A stretch of DNA of 38,075 nucleotides from positions 1-38,075 of the forward strand of contig PNNC01000082.1 of NCBI GenBank assembly GCA_013824015.1, written 5' to 3'. This DNA is from Polaromonas sp. Lineage in GTDB: Bacteria > Pseudomonadota > Gammaproteobacteria > Burkholderiales > Burkholderiaceae_C. A program made the position numbers and the translations under genes. A model generated the notes under the pieces. It saw only the letters and a program-made list of their open reading frames with translations, searched no databases and had not been told where the DNA came from. This document shows, piece after piece, positions 28,927 through 37,649 of the stretch (within the stretch, counting starts at the first letter, position 1; each line of letters begins with the position of its first letter).

Positions 28927-30146
28927 GGCTTTTCCGCCAACAACTGCTTGATCAGCGGGCACAGGATGGCCACAATCTCGTCGGCTTCGGCTTCACTGAG
29001 GATCAGCGGCGGCACCAGGCGGATCACGCTGTCAGCGGTGACGCTGAGCAGCAGGCCCTTGTCGGCCGCGCGTTGCAGGATTTCGCCGCAGGGCACGGCC
29101 AGGTCAATGCCCAGCATCAGGCCGAAACCGCGGATCTCCTTGACACGGCCGGACTTCAGCTCACCGGCCAGTTCGCGGCTCAACGCGGCTTTCAGATGTG
29201 CGCCGACTTTGGCGGCATGGGCCAGCAGGCCGTCTTCTTCCATGATCTTCAGCGTTTCGATGCCGGCGCGCATGGCCAGCGGGTTGCCGCCGAAGGTGGT
29301 GCCGTGGTTGCCGGGGCCAAAAATGTGGGCGGCGCGCGGGCCGGCCACGACGGCGCCAATCGGCACGCCGGAGCCCAGGCCCTTGGCCAGCGGCATCACG
29401 TCGGGCCGGATGCCGGCCCACTGGTGGGCAAACCACTTGCCGGTGCGGCCCATGCCGCATTGCACTTCATCAATCATCAGCAGCCAGTCGTTCTGGTCGC
29501 ACAGCTTGCGCACCTGCTGCATGTAGCCGGCGTCCATCGGGTTGATGCCGCCTTCGCCCTGGATCGCCTCGAAAAACACCGCGACCACATTCGGGTTGCC
29601 GGCGGTGGCGGATTCCAGCGCGGCCACATCGTTCAACGGGACGCGGATAAAACCCTCGACCAGCGGCCCGAAACCGGCCTGCACCTTCACATTGCCGGTG
29701 GCGCTCAGGGTGGCAATGCTGCGGCCGTGAAAGGCTTTTTCATACACCACGATTTCCGGGCGTTCTATGCCTTTGTCGTGACCGAACTTGCGCGCAAGTT
29801 TCAGCGCGGCTTCGTTGGCTTCGAGGCCGGTGGAGCAGAAAAACACATTGGTCATGCCCGACAGCTCCACCAGCTTGGCGGCCAGCACTTCCTGGCCGGG
29901 CACATGGTAGTAATTGGAACTGTGGATGATTTTCGACACCTGGTCCTGCAGCGCCGGCACCAGGCGCGGATGGTTGTGGCCCAGGGTGTTGACGGCGATG
30001 CCGCCCAGGCCGTCCAGGTATTGCTTGCCGTTGACATCCCAGACCCGGCAACCCTGGCCGTGAGACATCGCTATCGGCAGGCGGCCGTAGGTGTTCATCA
30101 CGTGCGGGGAGGCGGCTTCGATGTGGGCGGGCAGGGCAGTGGTCAT
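28923..30146 (-). CDS. argD: Acetylornithine aminotransferase
   Basis: PLP-dependent class III transaminase that makes N-acetylornithine (and can act on succinyldiaminopimelate); 407 residues. Motifs: YGRLPIAMSHGQGCRVWD, FFCSTGLEANEAALKLARK, YEKAFHGRSIATLSATGN, AVFFEAIQGEGGI, LLMIDEVQCGMGRTGKWFAHQ and the PLP-lysine motif MPLAKGLGSGVPIGA. It leads the argD-argF unit. Upstream, in the divergent region with the DUF3579 gene, lies a TCTTATATAAGA palindrome. The family includes close relatives acting in arginine catabolism (AstC), but the coupling to argF favours biosynthesis. Confidence 0.95.
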   Translation of the reverse strand: MTTALPAHIEAASPHVMNTYGRLPIAMSHGQGCRVWDVNGKQYLDGLGGIAVNTLGHNHPRLVPALQDQVSKIIHSSNYYHVPGQEVLAAKLVELSGMTNVFFCSTGLEANEAALKLARKFGHDKGIERPEIVVYEKAFHGRSIATLSATGNVKVQAGFGPLVEGFIRVPLNDVAALESATAGNPNVVAVFFEAIQGEGGINPMDAGYMQQVRKLCDQNDWLLMIDEVQCGMGRTGKWFAHQWAGIRPDVMPLAKGLGSGVPIGAVVAGPRAAHIFGPGNHGTTFGGNPLAMRAGIETLKIMEEDGLLAHAAKVGAHLKAALSRELAGELKSGRVKEIRGFGLMLGIDLAVPCGEILQRAADKGLLLSVTADSVIRLVPPLILSEAEADEIVAILCPLIKQLLAEKP

Positions 30147-30279
30147 GGGGAAAGCTCCGGGAACGTGGCAAAAAAAACAGGAGGCTGCAGGCGATGCGGC
30201 AGGTCTGCAGTGATTTTAGGCGCAGGCCTTGCGGTGTTTCGTGACGATGCTGCATCACAGCCATGCGCCGGCGCGGTGC

Positions 30280-30316
30280 TTGAAGGGCGCAGGCCAAGTC
30301 TTATATAAGATAGAAT
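30280..30316 (+). promoter_or_regulatory. DUF3579 promoter with TCTTATATAAGA operator
   Basis: TTGAAG (30280-30285), 18 bases, then TATAAG (30304-30309) form a plausible sigma-70 promoter; TAGAAT at 30311-30316 is an alternative -10. The perfect 12-base palindrome TCTTATATAAGA (30299-30310) covers the -10, the usual place for a repressor. It is identical to the palindrome in the gntR-mdh region (5417-5428). Confidence 0.55.
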
Positions 30317-30378
30317 CATTGTGCACTGCAGCATGAGGCCATACCCGCGCCTCTGGCAGGCGACACACCTTCAACCCG

Positions 30379-30696
30379 ATGGTTTCCAACTCCGCCAAAG
30401 AAGTCTTCATCCAGGGCGTCACCCGCGACGGCAAGACCTTTCGCCCCAGCGACTGGGCCGACCGTCTCTGCGGCGTGATGAGCCAGTTCCGTCCGGGCGG
30501 ACCGCAACCGGGCAGCCACCTGACCTACTCGCCCTGGTGTGTGCCCACGGTGATCAACGGCGTCAAATGTGTGGTGGTCAACAGCGAGTTGCGTGAGGCC
30601 GAGCCGATGGCCTGGGACTTTGCGATCAATTTTGCGAAAGACAATGATCTGCAAATGGCAGAAGCCTGTCTCCTTCCCGATCCACCCCAGCCCTGA
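30379..30696 (+). CDS. DUF3579 family protein
   Basis: A 105-residue cytoplasmic protein matching the DUF3579 family common in betaproteobacteria. It has VFIQGVTRDGKTFRPSDWADRL, LTYSPWCVPTVINGVKCVVVN and the C-terminal EPMAWDFAINFAKDNDLQMAEACLLPD. The function is unknown. It is consistently found, as I recall, beside argD and rpsT in Burkholderiales. It has no clear Shine-Dalgarno sequence and ends at a strong bidirectional terminator shared with rpsT. The palindrome in its promoter suggests it responds to a specific regulator. Confidence 0.9.
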   Translation: MVSNSAKEVFIQGVTRDGKTFRPSDWADRLCGVMSQFRPGGPQPGSHLTYSPWCVPTVINGVKCVVVNSELREAEPMAWDFAINFAKDNDLQMAEACLLPDPPQP

Positions 30697-30720
30697 GGGG
30701 CGGGCTGGTGCCGGAAACAA

Positions 30721-30746
30721 AAAAGCCGTCTTGCGACGGCTTTTTT
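30721..30746. terminator. Bidirectional terminator between DUF3579 gene and rpsT
   Basis: Stem GCCGTC/GACGGC (30725-30730 and 30735-30740) with loop TTGC, flanked by A-run and T-run, so it works on both strands for the two convergent genes. Confidence 0.93.
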
Positions 30747-30815
30747 GCTTTGCTGGCAGCGCACCCTGCGAAACGGCGGACTGACTGGGTCAGTCCGGGC
30801 GATGGACCTGAGTGA

Positions 30816-31127
30816 TCAGGCCGCTTTGGGGGCGGCGAGGGCGAGAGCCTTCACCTTGGTGGACAGGCGGCTCTTGTCGCGCGCTGCCTTGTTCTTGTGG
30901 AAGATGCCCTTGTCGGCAATCGTGTCCACAATGCTCTGCGCCTTGGCGAACAGTTCGGTGGCTTTGGTCTTGTCGCCAGCGGCGACAGCTTTTTCGACGT
31001 TTTTCACGGCGGTGCGGTACTTCGAGCGCAGCGAGGTGTTGGCGGCGTTGAGTTTGGTGTCCTGGCGGACGCGTTTGCGGCCTGAGGCCAGGCGGGGGTT
31101 CTTTTTCTTGGGTTTGGCGGTAGCCAT
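30816..31127 (-). CDS. rpsT: 30S ribosomal protein S20
   Basis: Small basic primary-binding ribosomal protein of the 30S subunit; 103 residues, slightly longer than E. coli S20 because of an Ala-rich tail. [39 protein letters not shown] and [20 protein letters not shown] are characteristic. AAAGGA precedes the ATG. It is monocistronic, between the shared terminator and its own promoter, and divergent from murJ. Confidence 0.97.
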   Translation of the reverse strand: MATAKPKKKNPRLASGRKRVRQDTKLNAANTSLRSKYRTAVKNVEKAVAAGDKTKATELFAKAQSIVDTIADKGIFHKNKAARDKSRLSTKVKALALAAPKAA

Positions 31128-31184
31128 AATTAATTCCTTTAATCCGGGGAGGAGTTCAGCGGATGATGCGCAGCAAAGCCCACG

Positions 31185-31193
31185 ATTATAGCA
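31185..31193 (-). promoter_or_regulatory. rpsT extended -10 promoter
   Basis: Minus strand reads TGCTATAAT: a consensus -10 (31185-31190) with the TG of an extended -10, 58 bases upstream of the rpsT start. No good -35 is seen, consistent with an extended -10 promoter. Confidence 0.65.
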
Positions 31194-31337
31194 GCCCCAG
31201 GTTCCCGACCGCGTGGGGGCGCTGTCCCTGAGCGGGACCCGGGGCCCTTCCTGAAAAGAAGGGGCGCCCCAGTGAAGGGAGCCACAGCGTGAGAGTGCGC
31301 AAGCTTCGGGGCGTAAACAGGGGGCTAAACTCCCGGG

Positions 31338-32903
31338 GTGTCACTTTTCAAAGCCGCCTCCACCGTTTCCCTGCTGACCCTGGTATCGCGGATCACCGGT
31401 TTGGTGCGCGAGCTGCTGATGGCCTCGACCTTTGGCGCCAGTGCCATGACCGACGCCTTCAACGTCGCTTTCCGCATTCCCAACCTGTTTCGCCGGCTGT
31501 TTGCCGAAGGCGCCTTCAGCCAGGCTTTTGTGCCGGTGCTGGCGGCCAGCCATGCCCAAAACGGTGACGTCGCCACCAAACTGCTGATCGACCGCGTCGC
31601 GACCCTGCTGACCTGGGCGCTGCTGCTGACCTGCGTGATCGGCGTGGCGGCGGCGCCGGTGCTGGTCTGGATGATGGCCAGCGGCCTGAAACAGGACCCG
31701 CGCGGTTTCGAGGCGGCGGTGTTCATGACGCGCTGGATGTTTCCCTATATCGGTTTCATGTCGCTGGTGGCCCTGTCGGCCGGCATCCTGAACACCTGGA
31801 AACGTTTTGCGGTCCCGGCCGCCACGCCGGTGCTGCTGAACCTGTCCATGATTGGCGCCGCCTGGCTCGGCGCGCCCTGGTTCAAGGCGCAGGGCATCGA
31901 GCCGATCTACGCCATGGGCGCCGGCGTGATGCTGGGCGGTGTGCTGCAACTGTCGGTGCAGATCCCGGCCCTGCTGAAGATCGGCGTGTTGCCCAGCATC
32001 GGGCTGGGCCTGACGACGATCCGCCTGGCCTGGGCCGATTCCGGCACCCGCAACATCGCGCGGCTGATGGTGCCGGCCTTGCTGGGCGTCAGTGTGGCGC
32101 AGGTGTCGCTGCTGATCAACACGCAGATCGCCTCGCACCTGACACCAGGCAGCGTCAGCTGGCTGACCTATGCGGACCGGCTCATGGAGTTCCCCACCGC
32201 GATGCTGGGCGTCGCGATTGGTGTGGTGCTGATGCCGCAACTGGCAGCGGCCAAGGCTGCCGACGATGCCGAAAGGTATTCGGCCATGCTGGACTGGGGC
32301 CTGCGCATCGTGGTGCTGCTGGCGGTGCCGAGCGCGGTGGCCTTGCTGACCTTTGCCCAGCCGCTGGTGGCCACGCTGTACCACTACGGGGCGTTCACCG
32401 ACCGGGACGTGTACCAGACCACCACGGCGTTGATGGGCTACGGCGCCGGCCTGGTCGGGCTGGTGGCGATCAAGGTGCTGGCCCCCGGCTTTTACGCCAG
32501 CCAGGACATCCGCACGCCGGTGAAGATCGCGGTGGTGGTGCTGGTGATCACGCAGCTGCTGAATCTGGCGCTGGTCCCGTATTTGCAACATGCCGGGCTG
32601 GCGCTGGCGATCGGCATCGGTGCGCTGATCAATGCCCTGTGGCTGCTGCTGGGCCTGCGCAAGCGCGGCAGCTACCGGCCGGCGCCCGGCTGGGGGGTGT
32701 TTGCGCTGCAGGTGCTGGCAGCCAGCGCGCTGCTGGCGGTGTTTCTGCTGTGGTCGGCGCAGGCCGTCAGCTGGACCGGGCTGCGCGCCGAATCCTTCAA
32801 GCGAATTGGGCTGCTGGCCCTTGTCCTGCTTGCATCGGCTGCTATTTATTTCGGAGCAATCTGGGCCGCTGGCCTGAAGGTTCGCCAGTTGATGCGCCGT
32901 TGA
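31338..32903 (+). CDS. murJ: Lipid II flippase
   Basis: Polytopic inner-membrane flippase (MviN/MurJ) that moves lipid II across the membrane for peptidoglycan synthesis; 521 residues with about 14 helices. Family motifs: [84 protein letters not shown] and [18 protein letters not shown]. The start is GTG at 31338. TAAACT lies only 7 bases before it, so the mRNA may be leaderless if that is the -10. The mini-repeat GCTAT-TTATTTC-GGAGC (32841-32857) lies in the last helix, encoding AIYFGA. Confidence 0.95.
   Translation: MSLFKAASTVSLLTLVSRITGLVRELLMASTFGASAMTDAFNVAFRIPNLFRRLFAEGAFSQAFVPVLAASHAQNGDVATKLLIDRVATLLTWALLLTCVIGVAAAPVLVWMMASGLKQDPRGFEAAVFMTRWMFPYIGFMSLVALSAGILNTWKRFAVPAATPVLLNLSMIGAAWLGAPWFKAQGIEPIYAMGAGVMLGGVLQLSVQIPALLKIGVLPSIGLGLTTIRLAWADSGTRNIARLMVPALLGVSVAQVSLLINTQIASHLTPGSVSWLTYADRLMEFPTAMLGVAIGVVLMPQLAAAKAADDAERYSAMLDWGLRIVVLLAVPSAVALLTFAQPLVATLYHYGAFTDRDVYQTTTALMGYGAGLVGLVAIKVLAPGFYASQDIRTPVKIAVVVLVITQLLNLALVPYLQHAGLALAIGIGALINALWLLLGLRKRGSYRPAPGWGVFALQVLAASALLAVFLLWSAQAVSWTGLRAESFKRIGLLALVLLASAAIYFGAIWAAGLKVRQLMRR
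32841..32857 (+). repeat. AT-rich 17-base mini-repeat inside murJ
   Basis: GCTAT-TTATTTC-GGAGC, a weak member of the 5+7+5 family read in frame in the final membrane segment; only the left arm is intact. Confidence 0.3.
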
Positions 32904-32969
32904 TGTGGCGGTAACGACTGGTAAACACCCGGGACTCGCCTCGCGCGCCGGTTTGTGAGAAAGTAGCGC

Positions 32970-33821
32970 ATGTCCCTCAATCTCGACGTTCCGTCGCCGC
33001 TGCAGTACTTTGCCAGCCTGGTTCAGAGTGACGAGCATTTTCCGCTGCTGGAAGCCGCCATCAGCGTGGCCCAGGACGAGTATCCCGACCTGGACGTGCA
33101 GCAGGTGCTGGGCGATGTGGACCAGCTGCTGGCCCGCCTGAAACGCCGCCTGCCGGCCGACGCCTCCGCCTTGCAGCGGCTGCGGGCGCTGAACCAGTTC
33201 TTTTTTCGCGACCTGAACTTCGGCGGCAACATCAATGACTATTACGACCCGGACAACAGCTACCTGAATGCGGTGCTGCGGACGCGCCGCGGCATCCCGA
33301 TCTCGCTGGCGGTGCTGTGGCTGGAACTGGCCGGCGGCATGGGCCTGAACGCGCGCGGCGTGGCTTTTCCCGGTCATTTCATGGTCAAGGTCAACTTGCC
33401 CAAGGGCCAGGTGGTGATCGACCCCTTCAGCGGTCACTCACTGAGCCGCGAGGAACTGGCCGAGCGGCTCGAGCCCTTCCGGCAGCGCAGCGGGCTGGTC
33501 GACGAGTTCGAGGTGCCGATCGGCCTGTACCTGCAGTCGGTGCCGGCGCGCGACATCATCGGCCGCATGCTGCGCAACCTCAAGGAAATCCACAAGACCC
33601 AGCAGGACTGGGTCCGGCTGATCGCGGTGCAGGACCGGCTGATTGTGCTGTTGCCCCAGGCCTGGTCCGAGTACCGCGACCGCGGCATGGCGCTGGCCGA
33701 ACAGGGCGAGGCCGGCAGGGCTGTGCCCGATCTGGAAACCTATATCGAACACGCCGAAGACGCGCTGGACCTCGACGTGGTGGCCGACCGCCTGGCCCGC
33801 CTGCGGCGCCAGAAAAGCTGA
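32970..33821 (+). CDS. SirB1/transglutaminase-like protein with TPR-like C-terminus
   Basis: A 283-residue protein of the SirB1 family (transglutaminase-like N-terminal region, tetratricopeptide-like C-terminus). Typical sequence: LRALNQFFFRDLNFGGNINDYYDPDNSYLNAVLRTRRGIPISLAVLWLELA, then ARGVAFPGHFMVKV with the conserved His, LPKGQVVIDPFSG, and helical repeats from about residue 190 (LKEIHKTQQDWVRLIAVQDRLIVLLP, RDRGMALAEQGEAGRAVPDLETYIE). The classical transglutaminase Cys is not apparent, so catalysis is doubtful. It follows murJ by 66 bases. Physiological role unknown. Confidence 0.88.
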   Translation: MSLNLDVPSPLQYFASLVQSDEHFPLLEAAISVAQDEYPDLDVQQVLGDVDQLLARLKRRLPADASALQRLRALNQFFFRDLNFGGNINDYYDPDNSYLNAVLRTRRGIPISLAVLWLELAGGMGLNARGVAFPGHFMVKVNLPKGQVVIDPFSGHSLSREELAERLEPFRQRSGLVDEFEVPIGLYLQSVPARDIIGRMLRNLKEIHKTQQDWVRLIAVQDRLIVLLPQAWSEYRDRGMALAEQGEAGRAVPDLETYIEHAEDALDLDVVADRLARLRRQKS

Positions 33822-33918
33822 CCCGCAGCGAGCGGACGCAGGCGGTCTTTAGTCAAGCAGTAGCCGCGGGTCCTCGGAGGGCAAGGCAGCACACGCAGTG
33901 GCGAGCGTGGGGGCCCTA

Positions 33919-34851
33919 TTAATTCGCGCTGCGCTTGAGGAATTGCGGAATTTGCGGGCCATCGGTCCGCGGGGCGCGCGCCAGTGTCGGTTTGACCACC
34001 GGCTTGGCCGGTGGAGCGGCCGTGCGGCCCGCGCTCAGTGCGGACAGGCGGCCACCCTGAATCATCGATTCCTGCGCCGGCATCAGGCTGTTGGGCAAGG
34101 CACCGCGTTGCCGGGAAACCACCTCTTCGGACAGCGTTTTGGGCAGGACGGCGGATTTCGGCGCCAGCGTGCGTGCCGGCGGCCGCAACACCGTGCTGCC
34201 GTCGTTGGCCGCCTGCGGCGGGTAAAGCTGGGGCTTGAGCCACTGCAGTATCGGCGCCCACTGCGCCAGGTCGGCGGCCGCCTGCTGCGGCTGCAGGTCA
34301 AAAATCGTCAGGCCGCGCTCCAGGCTGCGCACATACAACTGGGTTTCGCGCAGTGCCCCCAGAAACGGTACGCCCAGCGACTCGGACCACTGGTCCAGCG
34401 TCTGCGCGGCATTGGTGCGCGCATCGATGCGCATGCCGACCACCGCCAGCCGGCAACGCCCACTGGCCACCCGCGGCATGGTCATCAGTTCGGCATGGCA
34501 GGCCTGGGCCGATTCGCGGTCAAACATCGAGTTGCAGACCGGCATCACGATGGCGTCGGCAAACATCACCACACGTGCCAGTTCAAAACCGTGCATGCCG
34601 CCCGGCGTGTCGAGCACCACGTGGGTGATGCCGGTGGGCACGCGCAGCATGTTTTTCTGGTCCACCGCCCAGGGCGCGATGGCCGGCAGGCTGGCGTCGC
34701 GGCGCTTGAGCCAGGCCCGCGCCGACTGCTGGCGGTCCACGTCCCCGAGCATCACGGAACTGCCATTGCGCGCGCACCATGCCGCAATATGGGCGGCGAG
34801 CGTGCTTTTGCCACTGCCTCCCTTGCGGTTGACGACTGCGATGACCGGCAT
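33919..34851 (-). CDS. Orphan ParA/MinD-like ATPase
   Basis: A 310-residue P-loop ATPase. The deviant Walker A MPVIAVVNRKGGSGKSTLAAHIA opens the protein, GDVDRQQSARAWLKRRD and HVVLDTPGGMHGFELAR supply the A' and Walker B regions, and the ATPase domain ends near residue 205. A Pro/Ala/Arg-rich tail of about 100 residues follows (PPQAANDGSTVLRPPARTLA, then QIPQFLKRSAN). No parB lies next to it, so it is not the chromosome partition pair; such orphans position proteins, plasmids or appendages. ATG at 34851 has AAGGGG upstream; an in-frame extension to 34959 reads through the promoter. Its own upstream dyads suggest autoregulation. Confidence 0.87.
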   Translation of the reverse strand: MPVIAVVNRKGGSGKSTLAAHIAAWCARNGSSVMLGDVDRQQSARAWLKRRDASLPAIAPWAVDQKNMLRVPTGITHVVLDTPGGMHGFELARVVMFADAIVMPVCNSMFDRESAQACHAELMTMPRVASGRCRLAVVGMRIDARTNAAQTLDQWSESLGVPFLGALRETQLYVRSLERGLTIFDLQPQQAAADLAQWAPILQWLKPQLYPPQAANDGSTVLRPPARTLAPKSAVLPKTLSEEVVSRQRGALPNSLMPAQESMIQGGRLSALSAGRTAAPPAKPVVKPTLARAPRTDGPQIPQFLKRSAN

Positions 34852-34881
34852 GACTGTTCCCCTTGCGAAAGAATGGAACAG

Positions 34882-34930
34882 TTTGATACAAATATATCCA
34901 AATGTCCAGTACGCCCAATGGCTACATTGG
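34882..34930 (-). promoter_or_regulatory. Dyads upstream of the ParA-like gene
   Basis: The AT-rich imperfect palindrome TTTGATA-N6-TATCCAAA (34882-34902, one extra base) lies 31 bases upstream of the start, and the perfect inverted repeat CCAATG-GCTA-CATTGG (34915-34930) lies just beyond. The AT-rich dyad is a contrast to the surrounding GC-rich DNA and probably holds the promoter; an operator role is inference. Confidence 0.45.
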
Positions 34931-35005
34931 CCGCCCGCTAGGATTTTTGTAGCAGTCACGCCTCAGGGGCGCGGCGGCCTGGCCTGCTGCCGCAGCGCGG
35001 TCGGC

Positions 35006-36046
35006 TCAGCCGACAGTCACGGCCGCGCCGTCGCCGCGGGCGGCAATCACGCCGATTTCATGGACCTGTTCGCCGGCTGCGCGCAGGGTGGCTGCCGTGG
35101 CCTGGGCGTCGGCCGCAGCGACCACCACCACCATGCCGATGCCGTTGTTGAAGGTGCGGTTCATCTCGAAGTCGGAAATCGCCGCTGTTTTTTGCAGCCA
35201 GGCAAACAGTTCGGTCTGCGGCCAGCTGCCTTTTTTCAGGTGGGCGGCCGTGCCTTCGGGCAGGACGCGCGGGATGTTTTCCAGCAGGCCGCCGCCCGTG
35301 ATGTGGGCCAGCGCCTTGATCGGGTGGGCGGCGAGGGCGGCCAGCACGTTCTTGACATACAGGCGGGTCGGCTCCATCAGGGCTTGCCGGAACGGCTTGC
35401 CGTCCAGCGTGGCGGGCAGGCTGCTGCCGGCGCGCTCGATACATTTGCGAACCAGGCTGAAGCCGTTGGAATGCACACCGCTGCTGGCCAGGCCCAGCAC
35501 CACGTCGCCGGGTGCCACGTCGCGGCCGGTCAGGATTTTCGATTTTTCGACCGCGCCAACGGCAAAACCGGCGAGGTCGTATTCGCCCTCGGGGTACATG
35601 CCGGGCATTTCAGCGGTTTCACCACCGATCAGCGCGCAACCGCTCAGCTCGCAGCCCCTGGCGATGCCGCCGACCACGGCCGCTGCGGTGTCCACGTCGA
35701 GCTTGCCGCAGGCAAAATAGTCGAGGAAAAACAGCGGCTCCGCGCCCTGCACCAGCACGTCGTTGACACTCATGGCGACCAGGTCGATGCCCACGGTGTC
35801 GTGCATATTCCATTCAAAAGCCAGCCGCAGCTTGGTGCCGACGCCATCGGTGCCGCTGACCAGCACCGGCTCCTTGTAACGCTTGGGCACCTCGAACAGC
35901 GCGCCGAAACCGCCAATACCGGCCAGCACCCCTTCACGCATGGTTTTTTTGGCCAGCGGCTTGATGCGTTCAACCAGGGCGTCACCGGCGTCGATGTCAA
36001 CGCCGGCGTCTTTGTAGCTCAGGGGGGAGGAAGAGGAGGTGGTCAT
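35006..36046 (-). CDS. purM: Phosphoribosylformylglycinamidine cyclo-ligase (AIR synthetase)
   Basis: ATP-dependent ring closure giving 5-aminoimidazole ribonucleotide in purine synthesis; 346 residues, normal length. Motifs: [114 protein letters not shown] and [18 protein letters not shown]. It is divergent from hda across a spacer with an operator-like repeat. The sequence around its stop forms GTCGGC-TGA-GCCGAC, with the stop codon in the loop. Confidence 0.97.
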   Translation of the reverse strand: MTTSSSSPLSYKDAGVDIDAGDALVERIKPLAKKTMREGVLAGIGGFGALFEVPKRYKEPVLVSGTDGVGTKLRLAFEWNMHDTVGIDLVAMSVNDVLVQGAEPLFFLDYFACGKLDVDTAAAVVGGIARGCELSGCALIGGETAEMPGMYPEGEYDLAGFAVGAVEKSKILTGRDVAPGDVVLGLASSGVHSNGFSLVRKCIERAGSSLPATLDGKPFRQALMEPTRLYVKNVLAALAAHPIKALAHITGGGLLENIPRVLPEGTAAHLKKGSWPQTELFAWLQKTAAISDFEMNRTFNNGIGMVVVVAAADAQATAATLRAAGEQVHEIGVIAARGDGAAVTVG

Positions 36047-36090
36047 GGCAGCTTGGTGGGTAGGCGGCTTCGGACGGGCACCAAGCCCGA

Positions 36091-36112
36091 TAGAATCGAT
36101 GCCAAGATTCTA
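36091..36112. promoter_or_regulatory. Inverted repeat TAGAATC-N8-GATTCTA between purM and hda
   Basis: Perfect 7-base arms around eight bases, 45 bases upstream of purM and 101 upstream of hda. Each arm contains TAGAAT, a fair -10 on its own strand, so the two divergent promoters may overlap within the repeat. No strong -35 is seen on either side. A purine-type or other operator is possible, but unproven. Confidence 0.5.
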
Positions 36113-36212
36113 AGGGTTCACCCCAGACCGGCTGTATGCAATTTACTCCCCCCTCTTTACGCAGGTCTGCCCGCTGCCGGCTTCCGGCCCCGGACGGCGC
36201 ACTGCGGCGGTC

Positions 36213-36899
36213 ATGAAGCAGATCGCCCTCGACATCGGATTGGCCTCGCCGCCCTCGCTGGCCAACTTCTTTGCCGGCCCGAACGAGGCGGCGCTCAAAC
36301 ACCTGGAACTCTGGACCGGCAACAGCCTGCGCTCCCCGGTGCCGACCTACCTCTGGGGCGAGCCGGGAAGCGGCAAGACGCATTTGCTCAAGGCGGTGGT
36401 CGAGGCGCTGCGCGAGCAGGGCGCGGCGGTCGGCTGGATGGACGCGACGGTGCTGGAACCGCCGGAATTCAACGAAAGCTGGGCTGCCGTCATCCTCGAT
36501 GACTGTCACCTGTACACGGCCGTGCAGCAGCAGGCCGCCTTCAACTGGTTTGTCAACGCCCTGAACGCGCCGGACGGCCATCCGCGCTGGGTGCTGGCCG
36601 CCGGCGCCACGCCGCCGGCCGACCTGTCGCTGCGCGAGGACCTGCGCACCCGCCTGGGCTGGGGCCATGTATTTGCCCTGCAGGCCCTGACCGAAACCGA
36701 CCGCCGCTCGGTGCTGCGCCAGGAAGCCGATGCGCGTGGCGTGTTCCTGAGCGACGAGGCCATGGATTTCATCCTGAGCCGTTTCTCGCGCGACCTGGGC
36801 AACCTGATGCAGCTGCTGGACCAGCTGGACGCTTATGCGCTGCAGACCCAGCGTGCCATCACCATCCCCCTGATCAAGTCCATGCTGGAGAACTCGTGA
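36213..36899 (+). CDS. hda: DnaA regulatory inactivator Hda
   Basis: A 228-residue DnaA-related AAA+ protein that, with the beta clamp, stimulates ATP hydrolysis on DnaA and prevents re-initiation of replication. The N-terminus MKQIALDIGLASPPSLANF contains a clamp-binding QxxL/I-type motif. Walker A is GEPGSGKTHLL (about 49-59), Walker B is AVILDDCHLY, and RLGWGHVFALQAL carries the arginine-rich sensor region. It lacks the DnaA DNA-binding domain. It overlaps the HAD gene by 4 bases. Confidence 0.93.
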   Translation: MKQIALDIGLASPPSLANFFAGPNEAALKHLELWTGNSLRSPVPTYLWGEPGSGKTHLLKAVVEALREQGAAVGWMDATVLEPPEFNESWAAVILDDCHLYTAVQQQAAFNWFVNALNAPDGHPRWVLAAGATPPADLSLREDLRTRLGWGHVFALQALTETDRRSVLRQEADARGVFLSDEAMDFILSRFSRDLGNLMQLLDQLDAYALQTQRAITIPLIKSMLENS

Positions 36900-37588
36900 G
36901 CCTTTCCCCGGACGCCGCCGCCAAACCGCGGATTGCCCTGTTTGACCTCGACCACACGCTGATTCCTTTCGATTCCGACTACGAATGGGGAGAGTTCACG
37001 ATCAGGCTGGGCTGGTGCGAGGGCCAGGAGTTCAAGCGCCGCAATGCCGAATTTTTCGCGCAGTACCAGGCCGGCACCCTCGACATCCATGACTATGTGT
37101 ATTTCGCCACGCAGGCGATCCGGCAGCAGGGTGCCAGCAATTCGATCGCTGCCCACGACCGTTTCATGCGGGAGGTCGTGCAGCAAGGCGTCAAGGAACA
37201 GGCCCTGGCGCTGGTCCGCCAACACCAGGACGCGGGCGATCAGGTGCTGATCGTGACCGCCACCAACGAGTTTGTGACGCGTCCGATTGCGGCGGTGTTT
37301 GGCGTGACGGAGCTGATCGCGGTGGAACTCGAGCGCGACGCGGCCGGCCAGCTGACCGGCGCGATACGCGGCACGCCGTCCTTCCGTGAGGGCAAGGTCG
37401 TGCGGGTCCAGCAGTGGCTGGCTGAGCGGGGCTGGGACTGGAACGCGGTCGAAACCACGTTTTACACCGATTCCCTGAACGATCTGACCCTGCTGGAAAA
37501 AGTCACGCATCCCGTGGCCACCAACCCCGACGAGCGGCTGCGTGCCATCGCCGCCGGGCGCGGATGGCGCATACTTGAGCTGTTCTAA
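36896..37588 (+). CDS. HAD-IB family phosphatase (SerB-like)
   Basis: A 230-residue HAD-superfamily subfamily IB hydrolase. The catalytic motif I FDLDHTLIPFDSDYEW has the nucleophile Asp17 and Asp19. Motif II is VLIVTATNEF, motif III the Lys in REGKVVRVQQW, and motif IV YTDSLNDLTLLE. Relatives include phosphoserine phosphatase and histidinol-phosphatase types, so the substrate is open; serC and serA are in the window but 21 kb away. Start is GTG at 36896 within the end of hda, indicating coupled translation. pcnB follows after 61 bases, an order typical of Burkholderiales. Confidence 0.9.
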   Translation: MSLSPDAAAKPRIALFDLDHTLIPFDSDYEWGEFTIRLGWCEGQEFKRRNAEFFAQYQAGTLDIHDYVYFATQAIRQQGASNSIAAHDRFMREVVQQGVKEQALALVRQHQDAGDQVLIVTATNEFVTRPIAAVFGVTELIAVELERDAAGQLTGAIRGTPSFREGKVVRVQQWLAERGWDWNAVETTFYTDSLNDLTLLEKVTHPVATNPDERLRAIAAGRGWRILELF

Positions 37589-37649
37589 CGGCCGGTGACG
37601 CCGCCCTGGCCCAGCCAGCTCGGCCCTTCCGGCAAAATCTCCTGATTCA

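Noticed and set aside
30816-31200. Possible small RNA or tRNA near rpsT
   Set aside because: The cloverleaf and the TTCGANNC pattern were not found; the region is rpsT and its leader.
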